A stretch of 64,000 bases of DNA from Trinickia violacea (GTDB taxonomy: Bacteria > Pseudomonadota > Gammaproteobacteria > Burkholderiales > Burkholderiaceae), in contig NZ_CP040078.1 of the NCBI RefSeq assembly GCF_005280735.1, positions 2,914,001 through 2,978,000 on the forward strand. The letters are read 5' to 3'. The notes beneath the pieces are model-generated. The model made no database searches and was not told the origin of the DNA. It saw nothing but the letters and a program-made list of their open reading frames with translations. Positions 51,332 through 59,784 of the stretch are shown here, in pieces. Made by a program: the position numbers and the translations under genes. Each line of letters begins with the position of its first letter. The first letter of the stretch is position 1.

Positions 51332-52213
51332 TTACTGCTGCAACCAGGCTTTCAGCTTTTCCGGATGCGCGTCGACGAACTTCTTCGCTGCTGCGGCGTA
51401 GTCGTTCGTGGTGTTGCCCTCGAATTCGATGGCTTCGACGTCAGCGAGCGTCAGCTTGAAATGCTTGAAGAAGACGTCCGCACGGGGAAACTTGGTCGCG
51501 AACTGCTTGGATGCGAACGCGTGAACCTGCTCCTCGCCGCCCAGCGTGCCCTTCGGGTCCTTGAGGTAACGCATCTGCCATTTCTGGAAGAGCCAGTGGG
51601 GGCTCCAGACCGTGGCGACGACCCATTGCTTCGACTGATAGGCGCGCGAAACGCCCGCGAGCATGCCGGCCTCGCTCGACGACTGCAGGTTGTACCCGTT
51701 CAAGTCGTAAGCCTTGATGGTCTTTTCGGATGCCTGCATCAGGCCGCCGCCCGGCTCGATACCGTCGATGGTCCCGCTCAGCTTGCTCTTGACGTCCGGC
51801 TTGTTGAGGTCGGAAATCGACGACAGCTCCGACTCCGGAACATAGGCCGGCACGGCCCAGCCGTTTCTTCCGCCGGTGTAGATGATGCTGACGTCATCCA
51901 TGTCGTTCTTGTACTTCGCGTAATACGCGGCGTGAGTCACCGGCAGCCAACCGCCTACCATGATGTCGAGGTCACCTCGGGCGACGCCTTGATACTGGAT
52001 GCCGATATCGGCCTGCACAAACTGAACCGGTTGCTGGAGGCTGGTCTCGAGCGCGTATTTGGCCACGTTAGCCACAGCCAGGACGTCTGCCCAGTTCGTT
52101 ACCGCCATCTTGATGGGTTCGGCCGCAACAGCGGAGCCAACACCAACGCTCATGGCCACGGCCGTCGACACCACCAGTTTCGCAATGAGCGATTTTAAGA
52201 GACTGATTTTCAT
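51332..52213 (-). CDS. Glycine betaine/choline-type ABC binding protein (ProX/OpuAC family)
   Basis: 293 residues. The signal peptide is MKISLLKSLIAKLVVSTAVA and ends GSAVA. The mature domain has IKMAVTNWADVLAVANVAKY, VQADIGIQYQGVARGDLDIMVGGWLPVTH (two strands) and QWVVATVWSPHWLF, which carries Trp residues typical of the aromatic box that binds quaternary ammonium groups. It delivers betaine-like compounds to the permease encoded upstream. It lies 175 bp after the permease gene, so it may have its own promoter as well. Confidence 0.92.
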   Translation of the reverse strand: MKISLLKSLIAKLVVSTAVAMSVGVGSAVAAEPIKMAVTNWADVLAVANVAKYALETSLQQPVQFVQADIGIQYQGVARGDLDIMVGGWLPVTHAAYYAKYKNDMDDVSIIYTGGRNGWAVPAYVPESELSSISDLNKPDVKSKLSGTIDGIEPGGGLMQASEKTIKAYDLNGYNLQSSSEAGMLAGVSRAYQSKQWVVATVWSPHWLFQKWQMRYLKDPKGTLGGEEQVHAFASKQFATKFPRADVFFKHFKLTLADVEAIEFEGNTTNDYAAAAKKFVDAHPEKLKAWLQQ

Positions 52214-52388
52214 GTAGTACTCCTACTTGAGTATAAAAGTTGACGGCCGCTTTGAGGTAGCGTGTCTGATCTCCAAACTCCCTACTGCACTTGGCAATAG
52301 CACCGCAGCCGTTCGGTGCGATACCGCCAGTCTTCCTTCAACAAGGCGGTCGCCCTTCCACGCGACCGCGCTCCCGCAAAGTCGTCAG

Positions 52389-53270
52389 TCAGGTGCGCGC
52401 CGCGGCGCGGGCGCCAGGCTTGGCCATTCGAGCGCCGGGTTTGGCCTTCTTCGACTTCACACCGAAACTCTCCGTCAAGCGATCGAGCACGATGGCAAGC
52501 AACACGACGCCAAGCCCGCCCTCGAAGCCAATCCCGATGTCCAGGCGTTGAATGCCGCTCAGCACATACTCGCCGAGCCCACCGGCACCGATCATCGATG
52601 CGATGACCACCATCGAAAGCGACATCATGATGGTTTGATTCACGCCTGCCATGATGGACGGCAGCGCGTTCGGCAACTGAATTTTCCAGAGAAGCTGCCA
52701 ATCGGTGCTGCCAAACGAGCGGCCTGCTTCCAGCAACTCCTCGCGCACCTGCCGGATGCCCAAAGTCGTAAGGCGCACGACGGGCGGCATGGCGAACACG
52801 ATGGTCGCAATCACGGCCGGAACCCGGCCCAAGCCGAACAGAATGACGGCGGGAATCAGATAGACAAAGGCCGGCATCGTCTGCATAAAATCCAGCAGCG
52901 TGCGCAACACGACTTCCACCCGCTTATTCCGTGCGCCCCAGATGCCCATTGGCACGCCGATGACCAAACTGAAGAACGTTGCGGCAACAACGAGCGCGAG
53001 GGTGGAAACGGTTTGAGCCCACAGCCCCATGTAATGGATCGCCAGAAGCGCAATGCCCACGAACACCGAAAACACGACACCGCGCCGCCACAACGCAAAC
53101 GCCATGAGGAGGACGAGCATGGCGATGAACGGAATGGCGCCCAATCCGTCCTCCAGCAGCTTGACCACTGCGCCTAGCGCGGCAGAGAAAGCATCGAAGC
53201 CGCCCCGGAAATGCTGGAAGAGAAAATTGACGGCGTCTTCCGCCGACTTGCCGATGATCGACGAATTCAT
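52389..53270 (-). CDS. Glycine betaine-type ABC permease (ProW-like)
   Basis: 293 residues from the ATG at 53270, with GGAGAG upstream. Several membrane segments, the QTMPAFVYLIPAVILFGLG motif and LRQVREELLEAGRSFG-type coupling loop (here IRQVREELLEAGRSFGS) are ProW family features. The C-terminal tail is basic and repetitive (KPGARMAKPGARAAART). The start overlaps the stop of the ATPase gene by 4 bp (ATGA), so the two are coupled. It forms the channel for the betaine importer. Confidence 0.93.
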   Translation of the reverse strand: MNSSIIGKSAEDAVNFLFQHFRGGFDAFSAALGAVVKLLEDGLGAIPFIAMLVLLMAFALWRRGVVFSVFVGIALLAIHYMGLWAQTVSTLALVVAATFFSLVIGVPMGIWGARNKRVEVVLRTLLDFMQTMPAFVYLIPAVILFGLGRVPAVIATIVFAMPPVVRLTTLGIRQVREELLEAGRSFGSTDWQLLWKIQLPNALPSIMAGVNQTIMMSLSMVVIASMIGAGGLGEYVLSGIQRLDIGIGFEGGLGVVLLAIVLDRLTESFGVKSKKAKPGARMAKPGARAAART

Positions 53271-54556
53271 GCTGCTCTCCGTTCCATGACCTGCTTGAGT
53301 ATCGTCCGGCAGGACACCACGCCTGCGAGGTTCCCGGCCGTGTCGGTGACGGGTACGTCGTGTTCCTGGCTCAACGCGATGTCGGCGAGCTGGTGCAAAT
53401 CCGCATCCAGTGAAACGGCGTTCACTTCGCGGAGCAGCGCGTCCCGGACAGGGCTCGTACCCGCCTTGTGCAGCGATGCCGGCGTGACACAGCCTTGGTA
53501 CCTGCCCGCTTCGTCGCATACGTAACCACACTCGACGCCGCTATCGATCAGGTCGTTGAGGTAACGCTCCGAGGATGTGCCGATGTCACAGGAAATCAGT
53601 CCCCGCTCCACGCGGGCCATGAGACTCGAAGCCTTGAGAAACCGCGAAACGTCAACATTGCGGAAGAAGTCGCGTACGTAGTCATCGGCAGGCGACTGGA
53701 TCAATTCGGCGGGCGTGCCGACTTGAATCAGACAGCCATCCTTCATGATGCCGATCCGGCCGCCAATCTTGATGGCCTCTTCGATGTCGTGCGAAATGAA
53801 GACGATCGTCCGTTGCTCTTCCTTCTGGAGCCGCAACAGCTCGTTCTGCATTTCGAATCGAATCAGCGGATCGAGCGCCGAGAAGGCTTCGTCCATCAGA
53901 AGTACCGACGGGTTCACGGCGAGCGCGCGTGCGAGCCCCACTCGCTGCTGCATGCCGCCAGACAGTTCGCTCGGCAGCAGCTTTTCGTAAGAGCCCAGAC
54001 CGACCCGCGTCAGTGCCGCACGCGCGATGTCGTAGCGCTCGGCCTTCTTCAAGCCGGCAACTTCCAGCCCATATGCGATGTTGTCGAGCACCGTGCGGTT
54101 CGGCAGAAGCGCGAACGACTGAAACACCATCGCCATCTTCTTGCGGCGGACGGCACGCAGCTCCAAGGTGGACATCGGGGCAATGTCGCGGCCTTCGAGA
54201 ACGACCTGGCCGGAGGTCGGTTCGATCAGCCGATTGAGCAGCCGAACCAGCGTCGACTTGCCCGAACCCGAAAGCCCCATGACGACGAAAATCTCACCCG
54301 CCTTGACGCTGAGGCTGACGTCGTTGACCGCCACCATGTTGCCGGTCTGCTCGAAAATTTCGTTCCGGCCAAGACCTTGCTTGACGAGTTCGGCGGCGCG
54401 CTCGGGCTTCGGCCCAAAGATCTTCGACAGGTTTCTGACCGTAAGAATATCGGTCGCGGAAACTGCGATGGGTTTCGCCGCAGCGGAAACATCTCCCGCT
54501 TTGATCGCGCCCGGATGGACTACGCCTTCTCGCGCGAATGTCAGGTTTGGGGCCAT
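53267..54556 (-). CDS. Glycine betaine-type ABC ATP-binding protein (ProV-like, with CBS domains)
   Basis: 429 residues. An N-terminal 35-residue lead is followed by IFGPKPERAAELVKQG, a ProV signature, Walker A VMGLSGSGKSTLVRLL, signature LSGGMQQRVGLARAL, Walker B VLLMDEAFSALDPL and FISHDIEEA. The C-terminal third (from about 300) is a CBS domain pair (VRDALLREVNAVSLDA and DVPVTDTAGNLAGVVS), which in OpuA/ProV senses ionic strength. It opens the importer operon 480 bp from the next gene to the right. Osmotic control of uptake is possible. Confidence 0.94.
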   Translation of the reverse strand: MAPNLTFAREGVVHPGAIKAGDVSAAAKPIAVSATDILTVRNLSKIFGPKPERAAELVKQGLGRNEIFEQTGNMVAVNDVSLSVKAGEIFVVMGLSGSGKSTLVRLLNRLIEPTSGQVVLEGRDIAPMSTLELRAVRRKKMAMVFQSFALLPNRTVLDNIAYGLEVAGLKKAERYDIARAALTRVGLGSYEKLLPSELSGGMQQRVGLARALAVNPSVLLMDEAFSALDPLIRFEMQNELLRLQKEEQRTIVFISHDIEEAIKIGGRIGIMKDGCLIQVGTPAELIQSPADDYVRDFFRNVDVSRFLKASSLMARVERGLISCDIGTSSERYLNDLIDSGVECGYVCDEAGRYQGCVTPASLHKAGTSPVRDALLREVNAVSLDADLHQLADIALSQEHDVPVTDTAGNLAGVVSCRTILKQVMERRAA

Positions 54557-55036
54557 TCTGTCATCCCAACTGGCAAGTTCAAGATTAAGTCGAACAAGTC
54601 ACCATTCATCGCACGATATGCAGCATATTCGTGCGTCGGTTTCCTGGCTCATCGGTGCTTAATGCATTGATTGCAGCGTAGCAAGCCAAATTGACCCATC
54701 CAGCTACATTTTCTGAGCACTTTCCCATACCTTTGGTAATGCAAGGCGCTTGTGAAGCGTGCGTAGAAAAGAACCGATAACGATGTGACTTGAGCGCACC
54801 CAGTCTGGGCAAGGCTTTGCGGCCGATGGCCAGCGTCAGTTCTGGTGTATCGGCCCCGCGGCTCTCCGCCAGTTGGAGACGCGGCATAGGGAATGTCCCA
54901 GGTTCAGGGCCTTTTCCGGACCTCGGCGGCCTTCAAGTGCCGCACTCGCGGCCGCGTGATAGCATCGTGGCCCGCCAGCCGCATCCACGGCTACCGCTGC
55001 ACGCCACGTCCGAATTGATTCATTGCCGGTTTCCCA
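54557..55036. other. Intergenic region upstream of the betaine importer
   Basis: 480 bp with no gene I can support. It must contain the promoters of the minus-strand importer operon and of the plus-strand MEKHLA gene. A near-perfect dyad lies at 54611-54634. Short frames across it on either strand have no recognisable features. Confidence 0.55.
54611..54634. promoter_or_regulatory. Candidate operator of the betaine importer operon
   Basis: GCACGATATGCAGCATATTCGTGC is nearly a perfect dyad: GCACGA and TCGTGC arms enclose TATGC and CATAT, with one extra base in one arm. It lies 55 bp upstream of the ProV-like gene. Its size fits a GbdR- or AraC-type or a small dimeric regulator site. Confidence 0.45.
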
Positions 55037-55495
55037 ATGACATCCCTGGCCACCGATCCTGCTTTCGCCACCTTGCTCGCCGATAGCTACCAGCGCCTGG
55101 TTGGCACCGCATTGGTGCCCGCCCACATCGCAGTCGCCGACACCGCGCGCTGGCTCTATGCCGATGCACCGTTCGTTCTGCTCGCACACAACACGGAAGA
55201 CGATCCGCGCTTCATCTACGCAAACCGGACCGCGCAGCGCTGCTTCGAATATGAGTGGGATGAATTTATAGCGCTGCATTCCAGGCTTTCAGCCGAGCAG
55301 CCCAATCGCGACGAGCGAGCACGTCTGCTCGACGACGTGCGCAGCCAAGGCTATTCGGCAAACTATCGCGGGCAACGAATTGCCAAGTCGGGACGCCGCT
55401 TCTGGATCGAAAGCGCGATTGTGTGGAATTTGATTGATCGCGACGGCGCCTACCATGGGCAAGCCGCGACGTTCAGCGAATGGTCGGATATCTGA
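55037..55495 (+). CDS. MEKHLA-domain protein
   Basis: 152 residues. The MEKHLA domain, a PAS-related fold, is recognisable by LADSYQRLVGTAL, PFVLLAHNTEDDPRFIYANR, TAQRCFEYEWDEFIALHSRLSAE and the C-terminal FWIESAIVWNLIDRDGAYHGQA. It lies alone 194 bp before the DipZ-like gene. Bacterial stand-alone members are of unknown function; sensing of a small ligand is the family expectation. The ATG at 55037 fits the domain start. Confidence 0.85.
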   Translation: MTSLATDPAFATLLADSYQRLVGTALVPAHIAVADTARWLYADAPFVLLAHNTEDDPRFIYANRTAQRCFEYEWDEFIALHSRLSAEQPNRDERARLLDDVRSQGYSANYRGQRIAKSGRRFWIESAIVWNLIDRDGAYHGQAATFSEWSDI

Positions 55496-55688
55496 CTTTG
55501 CGCGACCATCCGTTTGTATCGCTGTGTATCCTCCGTCGCGACAGACACAGCACGATACGCAATGCCCACCTTCCTGAAATGCGCCGGATACGTGAACGGA
55601 CTCTAATCCGGCATGAAGGCACGCGGCATTCATCACGTGGAGCGTGCCCCGATTGGACCAACGGATTCCGAATCAGGGAGCTGGCTTC

Positions 55689-57470
55689 ATGTTACTCATT
55701 GTCATCGCATTTCTCGGCGGCGTGCTCACCATCCTCAGCCCGTGCATCCTGCCCGTCGTGCCTTTTGTCTTCGCGCGTTCCGACCGGCCGTTCGTGACCG
55801 GCCGGCTTCCGCTGCTGCTCGGGCTGGCTCTCACCTTCGCGCTCATCACAAGCGTCGGGTTTGCCGGCTTGAGCGACGCCACGCAACTGAGTCACTACGG
55901 ACGCTGGGTATCACTCAGCGTGTTCGCCGTGTTCGGCGCATCGCTGCTGTTTCCCGAGATCTCGACGCGCCTGTCGCGCCCGCTGCTCGAGATCGGGAAC
56001 CGGTTCGCCCGCTTTTCGCACACGCACGACACCCGTTTCCAGATCGGCTCCGCGCTGCTGCTCGGCGCGGCGACGGGCCTGTTGTGGGCGCCCTGTGCAG
56101 GCCCGATCCTCGGCCTGATTCTCACGGGCGCAGCGCTGCATGGCGCGACGTGGCAAACGGCGGCGGCGCTGACGGCGTATGCGCTCGGCGCGGCCAGTTC
56201 GCTTGCCGTAGTGTGTGGGCTCGGCAAGCAGGCGCTGGACGCGCTCAAGCGCTCACTGGGTCTCGGCGAGCGCGTGCGCCGCGTGATGGGCGCGCTGGTG
56301 CTGTTGAGCGTCACGGCGATCGCGTTCGGCTTCGACACGCGCGCGCTCGCACACGTGCCTTCGACCTCGACTACGGGTGTGGAAAGCCGACTGGTGGGTC
56401 TGCTCGCCCCGAATCGCGCCTCTAGCGCCTCTAGCACCTCTAGCGCGGGTAACACGAACACACCATCGATACGGCGCATCGGCTTTCAGGCGCCGTCGAC
56501 GCTTCCCGTCGAAGGACAACTGCCGTCTCTCGACGGCGCGCAAAGCTGGCTCAACTCGCCGCCGCTTACGCGCGACGCGTTGCGCGGCAAAGTCGTGGTC
56601 GTCAATTTCTGGACCTATTCGTGCATCAATAGCCTGCGTGCGCTGCCCTACCTGAAAACATGGGCGGATCGCTATCGTAACGAGGGCCTCGTCGTGATCG
56701 GCGTGAACACACCGGAATTCGGATTCGAGCACGACCCGTCGAACGTGAAGCGCGCCCTCACGGATCTCGGCATTCGATACCCGGTCGCCATCGACAACGA
56801 CTACGCAATCTGGCAGGCGTTCGGCAATGAGTATTGGCCGGCCTTCTATATCGTCGACGCACAAGGACGTATCCGTTACCACCATTTCGGCGAAGGCGAC
56901 TATGCCGGGGCCGAGAAAGCCATCCAACAGTTGCTCGCCGAAGCGGGACAGACAACGCAGGCCCGCGATTTGCCGCCGATCTCCGGGTCTGGCGCACAGG
57001 CTGCCGCCGATGAAACGGATTTAGGCTCGGGCGAAACGTATGTGGGCTATCGGCAGGCAAGAGGTTTTGCTTCGCCGGAAGACATCCACCCCGATGCCGT
57101 CGCTGCATACAGCGTTCCGTCGAAGTTGCGGCTCAACAGCTGGGCGCTGAGCGGACAATGGAAGGTCGGTGGCGAAGCTGCCGTGCTGAACGAAGCCAAT
57201 GGGCGCATTGCCTACCGCTTCCATGCGCGCGATCTGCATCTCGTGCTCGGCCCGAACGCAAACGGGAAGCCCGTGCGCTTTCGCGTCACGATCGACGGCG
57301 CGCCGCCCGGCGACTCGCATGGCGCCGATGTCGCCGCAGACGGCAGCGGCACAATCACCGCCGCGCGCCTGTATCAGCTCGTGCGTCAGACCGGCACCGT
57401 GAGCGACCGGACCTTCACGATCGAATTCCTCGATCCGGGCGTGCGGGCCTACTCCTTCACGTTCGGCTAG
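55689..57470 (+). CDS. DipZ-like cytochrome c biogenesis/thiol:disulfide protein with CINS motif
   Basis: 593 residues, preceded by GGGAG. Residues 1-235 are a CcdA-like membrane domain with both conserved cysteines (C19 in LSPCILPVVPF, C136 in LWAPCAGPI). A Ser/Thr-rich linker with a 9-bp repeat follows, then a thioredoxin-like domain (about 270-430) and a C-terminal beta domain (NSWALSGQWKVGGEAA). In DipZ the thioredoxin motif is CxxC; here it reads YSCINSLR, C312 with Ser at 315. The resolving Cys is missing, so the domain cannot form the normal intramolecular disulfide. It is convergent with a HAD gene across a strong hairpin. Confidence 0.88.
   Translation: MLLIVIAFLGGVLTILSPCILPVVPFVFARSDRPFVTGRLPLLLGLALTFALITSVGFAGLSDATQLSHYGRWVSLSVFAVFGASLLFPEISTRLSRPLLEIGNRFARFSHTHDTRFQIGSALLLGAATGLLWAPCAGPILGLILTGAALHGATWQTAAALTAYALGAASSLAVVCGLGKQALDALKRSLGLGERVRRVMGALVLLSVTAIAFGFDTRALAHVPSTSTTGVESRLVGLLAPNRASSASSTSSAGNTNTPSIRRIGFQAPSTLPVEGQLPSLDGAQSWLNSPPLTRDALRGKVVVVNFWTYSCINSLRALPYLKTWADRYRNEGLVVIGVNTPEFGFEHDPSNVKRALTDLGIRYPVAIDNDYAIWQAFGNEYWPAFYIVDAQGRIRYHHFGEGDYAGAEKAIQQLLAEAGQTTQARDLPPISGSGAQAAADETDLGSGETYVGYRQARGFASPEDIHPDAVAAYSVPSKLRLNSWALSGQWKVGGEAAVLNEANGRIAYRFHARDLHLVLGPNANGKPVRFRVTIDGAPPGDSHGADVAADGSGTITAARLYQLVRQTGTVSDRTFTIEFLDPGVRAYSFTFG
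56418..56444 (+). repeat. Three in-frame 9-bp repeats in the DipZ linker
   Basis: GCCTCTAGC, GCCTCTAGC, ACCTCTAGC lie in tandem and in frame, coding Ala-Ser-Ser twice and Thr-Ser-Ser. They fall in the low-complexity linker between membrane and thioredoxin domains, where unit number can change without breaking either domain. Confidence 0.75.
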
Positions 57471-57494
57471 AACCCGTTCGCAATGCTTCATGCA

Positions 57495-57528
57495 AACGCC
57501 GCTGCGCCATCGAGGGTGCAGCGGCGTT
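57495..57528. terminator. Bidirectional hairpin between DipZ-like and HAD genes
   Basis: AACGCCGCTGC and GCAGCGGCGTT form a perfect 11-bp stem around a 12-nt loop. It lies 25 bp after the DipZ stop and 8 bp before the HAD stop on the other strand, the usual spot for a shared terminator. The U-tracts are weak on both sides. Confidence 0.7.
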
Positions 57529-57535
57529 GCCGTAG

Positions 57536-58258
57536 TCACGACAACGAGCCTGGTCCGCCGAGCGCTTCGCAAAGCATCGACAAATCACGGATGGTGAGAT
57601 GAGGCTCGCGCGTATTTTTCTCTACCCGAGCGATCTCGAGCCGATTCCGGCGAACGAGCCATGCTGCCTGAAAGCCCGCGTCCAATGCCCCTAGAACATC
57701 GAGGTGGTAATCGTCGCCGACATGGAGCATTTCCGCTGGAGCGACCTCCACGGCTCGCGCAGCCGCATGGAATATTTCGGCTTCAGGCTTCGCAACGCCC
57801 ACTGAACTGGCGCTCAACGCCGCGCGGAAGAACTCCCCGCCACCCGTCAGACGGAGGTCCGCATTGCCGTTGGTCACGGCGACGAGTGGAAACCTGGCAC
57901 TGAGCCAGTGCAGCGCGGGCATCACGTCTTCAAAGAACTCGACCTGGTGCCGAGCGGAATAGAAAACGTCATAGGCCAGGTCAGCCAGCGTGACGTCTTC
58001 CTTCGCCAGCTCCAACGCAAGACTGATTGAACCGATTCGCAACGCACGAAAGTCGCCGGCCAGATCGGGACGCGAGCGCTCGTACTCAGCCCGCAACTGG
58101 GCGAGCGCTTGTGGCGCGGGCAAAACACTCGCCGTCTTGGGAGCGTTTTCGAGGAGCCACGCATGCAGCGTCGCCTCGGCCCGTTCGACCACAACCTCGA
58201 ACGGCCACAGCGTGTCGTCCAGATCGAAGGAAATCCCGGATACCTTGCCTAACCGCAT
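57536..58258 (-). CDS. HAD-superfamily hydrolase (phosphatase, subfamily IA)
   Basis: 240 residues from the ATG at 58258. Motif I is FDLDDTLWPFE, motif II TNGNADL, motif III KPEAEIF and motif IV HVGDDYHLDV, in the right order. A cap domain lies between motifs I and II. Most are phosphatases of small metabolites or pseudouridine-5'-phosphate-like compounds. Its start overlaps the end of the DUF429 gene by 10 bp, so the two are co-transcribed and coupled. Substrate unknown. Confidence 0.9.
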   Translation of the reverse strand: MRLGKVSGISFDLDDTLWPFEVVVERAEATLHAWLLENAPKTASVLPAPQALAQLRAEYERSRPDLAGDFRALRIGSISLALELAKEDVTLADLAYDVFYSARHQVEFFEDVMPALHWLSARFPLVAVTNGNADLRLTGGGEFFRAALSASSVGVAKPEAEIFHAAARAVEVAPAEMLHVGDDYHLDVLGALDAGFQAAWLVRRNRLEIARVEKNTREPHLTIRDLSMLCEALGGPGSLS

Positions 58259-58908
58259 AGTGGCCCACCAGCGGAAGATGCGGGCACCCGAATGTATCCC
58301 CCAGCGGCATCGCCGTATGACTGGCTTCGCCCTGCCAGCAAGCATTCCGCTGCCAGGGCACACAGGGCGGCATCTACGGCGTCTATGGACTTCAAGTCCG
58401 ACGCGTCGATTCCGGAGTTTGCAAGCAGTGCTCTCCGCTGAATACGCTTCTTTCGTGCGGAGGCGACTTCTTTTCCAAGCGCGGCGCAAGTGATGGCATG
58501 AGGGAAGGTTTCGAAGCTCACGCGTCCCCCCGAATAGTCTCTGGATGTCAGAAGCGGGTATGTCGTGGAGAACGCTTGGTAGACTCGCTCGCCGTTCAAC
58601 ATCCAGCCGTAGAATCCGCTGGTGCTGGAGATAGCCCGTTCTCGAGCGGGAGTCGCGAAGCAGAAGACGCCTCGTTGCGCGAGCTCCCTTTCAGCGAGCC
58701 TTCCCTTGCACTCCGCTCCCCATTGGCACGGAGCATCGATGCCGACAGCCACGACGTCGAAGTCGACGCACGTTTGCAGCAAGTTGTCGGGTGTTCCGCT
58801 TTGGATGTTGCAAAGGATGCGAGTGCCGCGCAGGAGGACCAGGTGAAACCCTTTTCGATCGCCGCCGACATCAATGCCCGCGACCGCACTTGCTTCCACC
58901 ATTGTCAT
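58249..58908 (-). CDS. DUF429-family protein (RNase H-like fold)
   Basis: 219 residues. GIDVGGDRKGFHLVLL at the start, DAPCQWG mid-protein and SIDAVDAALCALAAECLL near the end are DUF429 landmarks, with the first Asp of an RNase H-like active site and GVFCFATPARERAIS following the usual pattern. Function is not established for the family. It ends inside the HAD start codon region. Confidence 0.85.
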   Translation of the reverse strand: MTMVEASAVAGIDVGGDRKGFHLVLLRGTRILCNIQSGTPDNLLQTCVDFDVVAVGIDAPCQWGAECKGRLAERELAQRGVFCFATPARERAISSTSGFYGWMLNGERVYQAFSTTYPLLTSRDYSGGRVSFETFPHAITCAALGKEVASARKKRIQRRALLANSGIDASDLKSIDAVDAALCALAAECLLAGRSQSYGDAAGGYIRVPASSAGGPLCG

Positions 58909-58925
58909 CGGTTAGCTGCGAAACG

Positions 58926-59240
58926 CTAGGTTGGCGTGAAGACTGTGGCCGGAGTCTCTTCCAGTTGCGTGAAGGTCCGCATGAAGCGATAGGTCTGACC
59001 GCCAACGACAATCTGATTCCAGCCTGGGTTGGTCTGCTCGACAATCCCGAGTGCTGTCGCAGCTGCGATTTTTCCGCGGGCCCTCATCTCACTCAGCGCG
59101 CTCATCGCGTCGCCGATATAGACGGCAAAGGACTTCTCGTTGGTCCGAGTGAGAATCACCACCCCGCCTTCGTCGAGCGACAGCTCGAGATACTCGGCGA
59201 GAGTCAACAAGGGCTCGGACGGATTGTCTACATTTGCCAT
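58926..59240 (-). CDS. Hypothetical protein, 104 residues
   Basis: The frame from the ATG at 59240 encodes MANVDNPSEPLLTLAEYL onward, a soluble alpha/beta protein with a basic stretch (RARGKIAAA) and the ending GQTYRFMRTFTQLEET. It resembles no family I can name. It lies 17 bp before the DUF429 gene on the same strand, so the two are probably co-transcribed. A start at 59324 is possible but adds an unlikely N-terminus. Confidence 0.65.
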   Translation of the reverse strand: MANVDNPSEPLLTLAEYLELSLDEGGVVILTRTNEKSFAVYIGDAMSALSEMRARGKIAAATALGIVEQTNPGWNQIVVGGQTYRFMRTFTQLEETPATVFTPT

Positions 59241-59583
59241 ATGTCCACGCTTAACGCTACTTAGCTGAGTCGACGATACTCGCGATGCCAGGGAAAGTCG
59301 ATACGTCGAACTCCGCGTTGGCAAGCATGCGAAAGGCTTGGCGGACAGCAGAAAACGGGCGCTCCAATGCGCTAGGGCTGAATGTCGAGTGCCGTCATGC
59401 CCGCGTTTGCATCCGCGCCAATCATTCTTCCACGGTCAATGACTTACGGCGCATGCCAGCAGGTTATCCACAGCTTTGCCAACAGAATGTGGGGATAAGT
59501 CATGGCGCGGAGTGCGACGGCGGACCATCACCGTGCCTGCACTTGCGCTCGCACCGCTTGACGTTGCGCGGATTGTTGCTTGG
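59241..59583. other. Non-coding gap with paired DnaA-box-like sequences
   Basis: 343 bp with no gene I can support. Near its middle TTATCCACA (59464-59472), identical to the consensus DnaA box, faces TGTGGGGATAA (59488-59498), whose reverse complement TTATCCCCACA is one insertion away from the same motif. Other short frames here are antisense or lack ribosome sites. Confidence 0.6.
59464..59498. other. Inverted pair of DnaA-box-like sequences
   Basis: TTATCCACA matches the DnaA box exactly. Fifteen bases later TGTGGGGATAA gives TTATCCCCACA on the other strand, so the two face each other. A single pair is too few for an origin but could titrate DnaA or be chance. Confidence 0.45.
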
Positions 59584-59784
59584 TCAACCGTGATTGTCGA
59601 CCCAGGCCCGGCACCAGTTAAGGCCGACAAGCTCTGCGTCCAGCTCAGTTTCGAAATGGCCCAGCACGCCGGAGGTCTCTACAAGTTTGTTGTCGCGCGT
59701 GATCGTGCCACCGGCCGCATACCCCGCGCCCTGACGGATGGCGTGCCCCCAAATCGAGTATCCGTTGTAGAGCTCCGCGTCCAT
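59584..59784 (-). CDS. Hypothetical small protein, 66 residues
   Basis: MDAELYNGYSIWGHAI, AGGTITRDNKLVETSG, and LVGLNWCRAWVDNHG define a compact soluble protein that I have seen only as an uncharacterised Burkholderiaceae type. Its ATG overlaps the stop of the upstream small gene (TAATG), so the pair is translationally coupled and shares the LexA-box promoter. Function unknown. Confidence 0.65.
   Translation of the reverse strand: MDAELYNGYSIWGHAIRQGAGYAAGGTITRDNKLVETSGVLGHFETELDAELVGLNWCRAWVDNHG

Noticed and set aside
53468..54670. 400-codon plus-strand frame across the ProV-like gene
   Set aside because: It is antisense to Walker A, signature and Walker B motifs that are conserved on the other strand.
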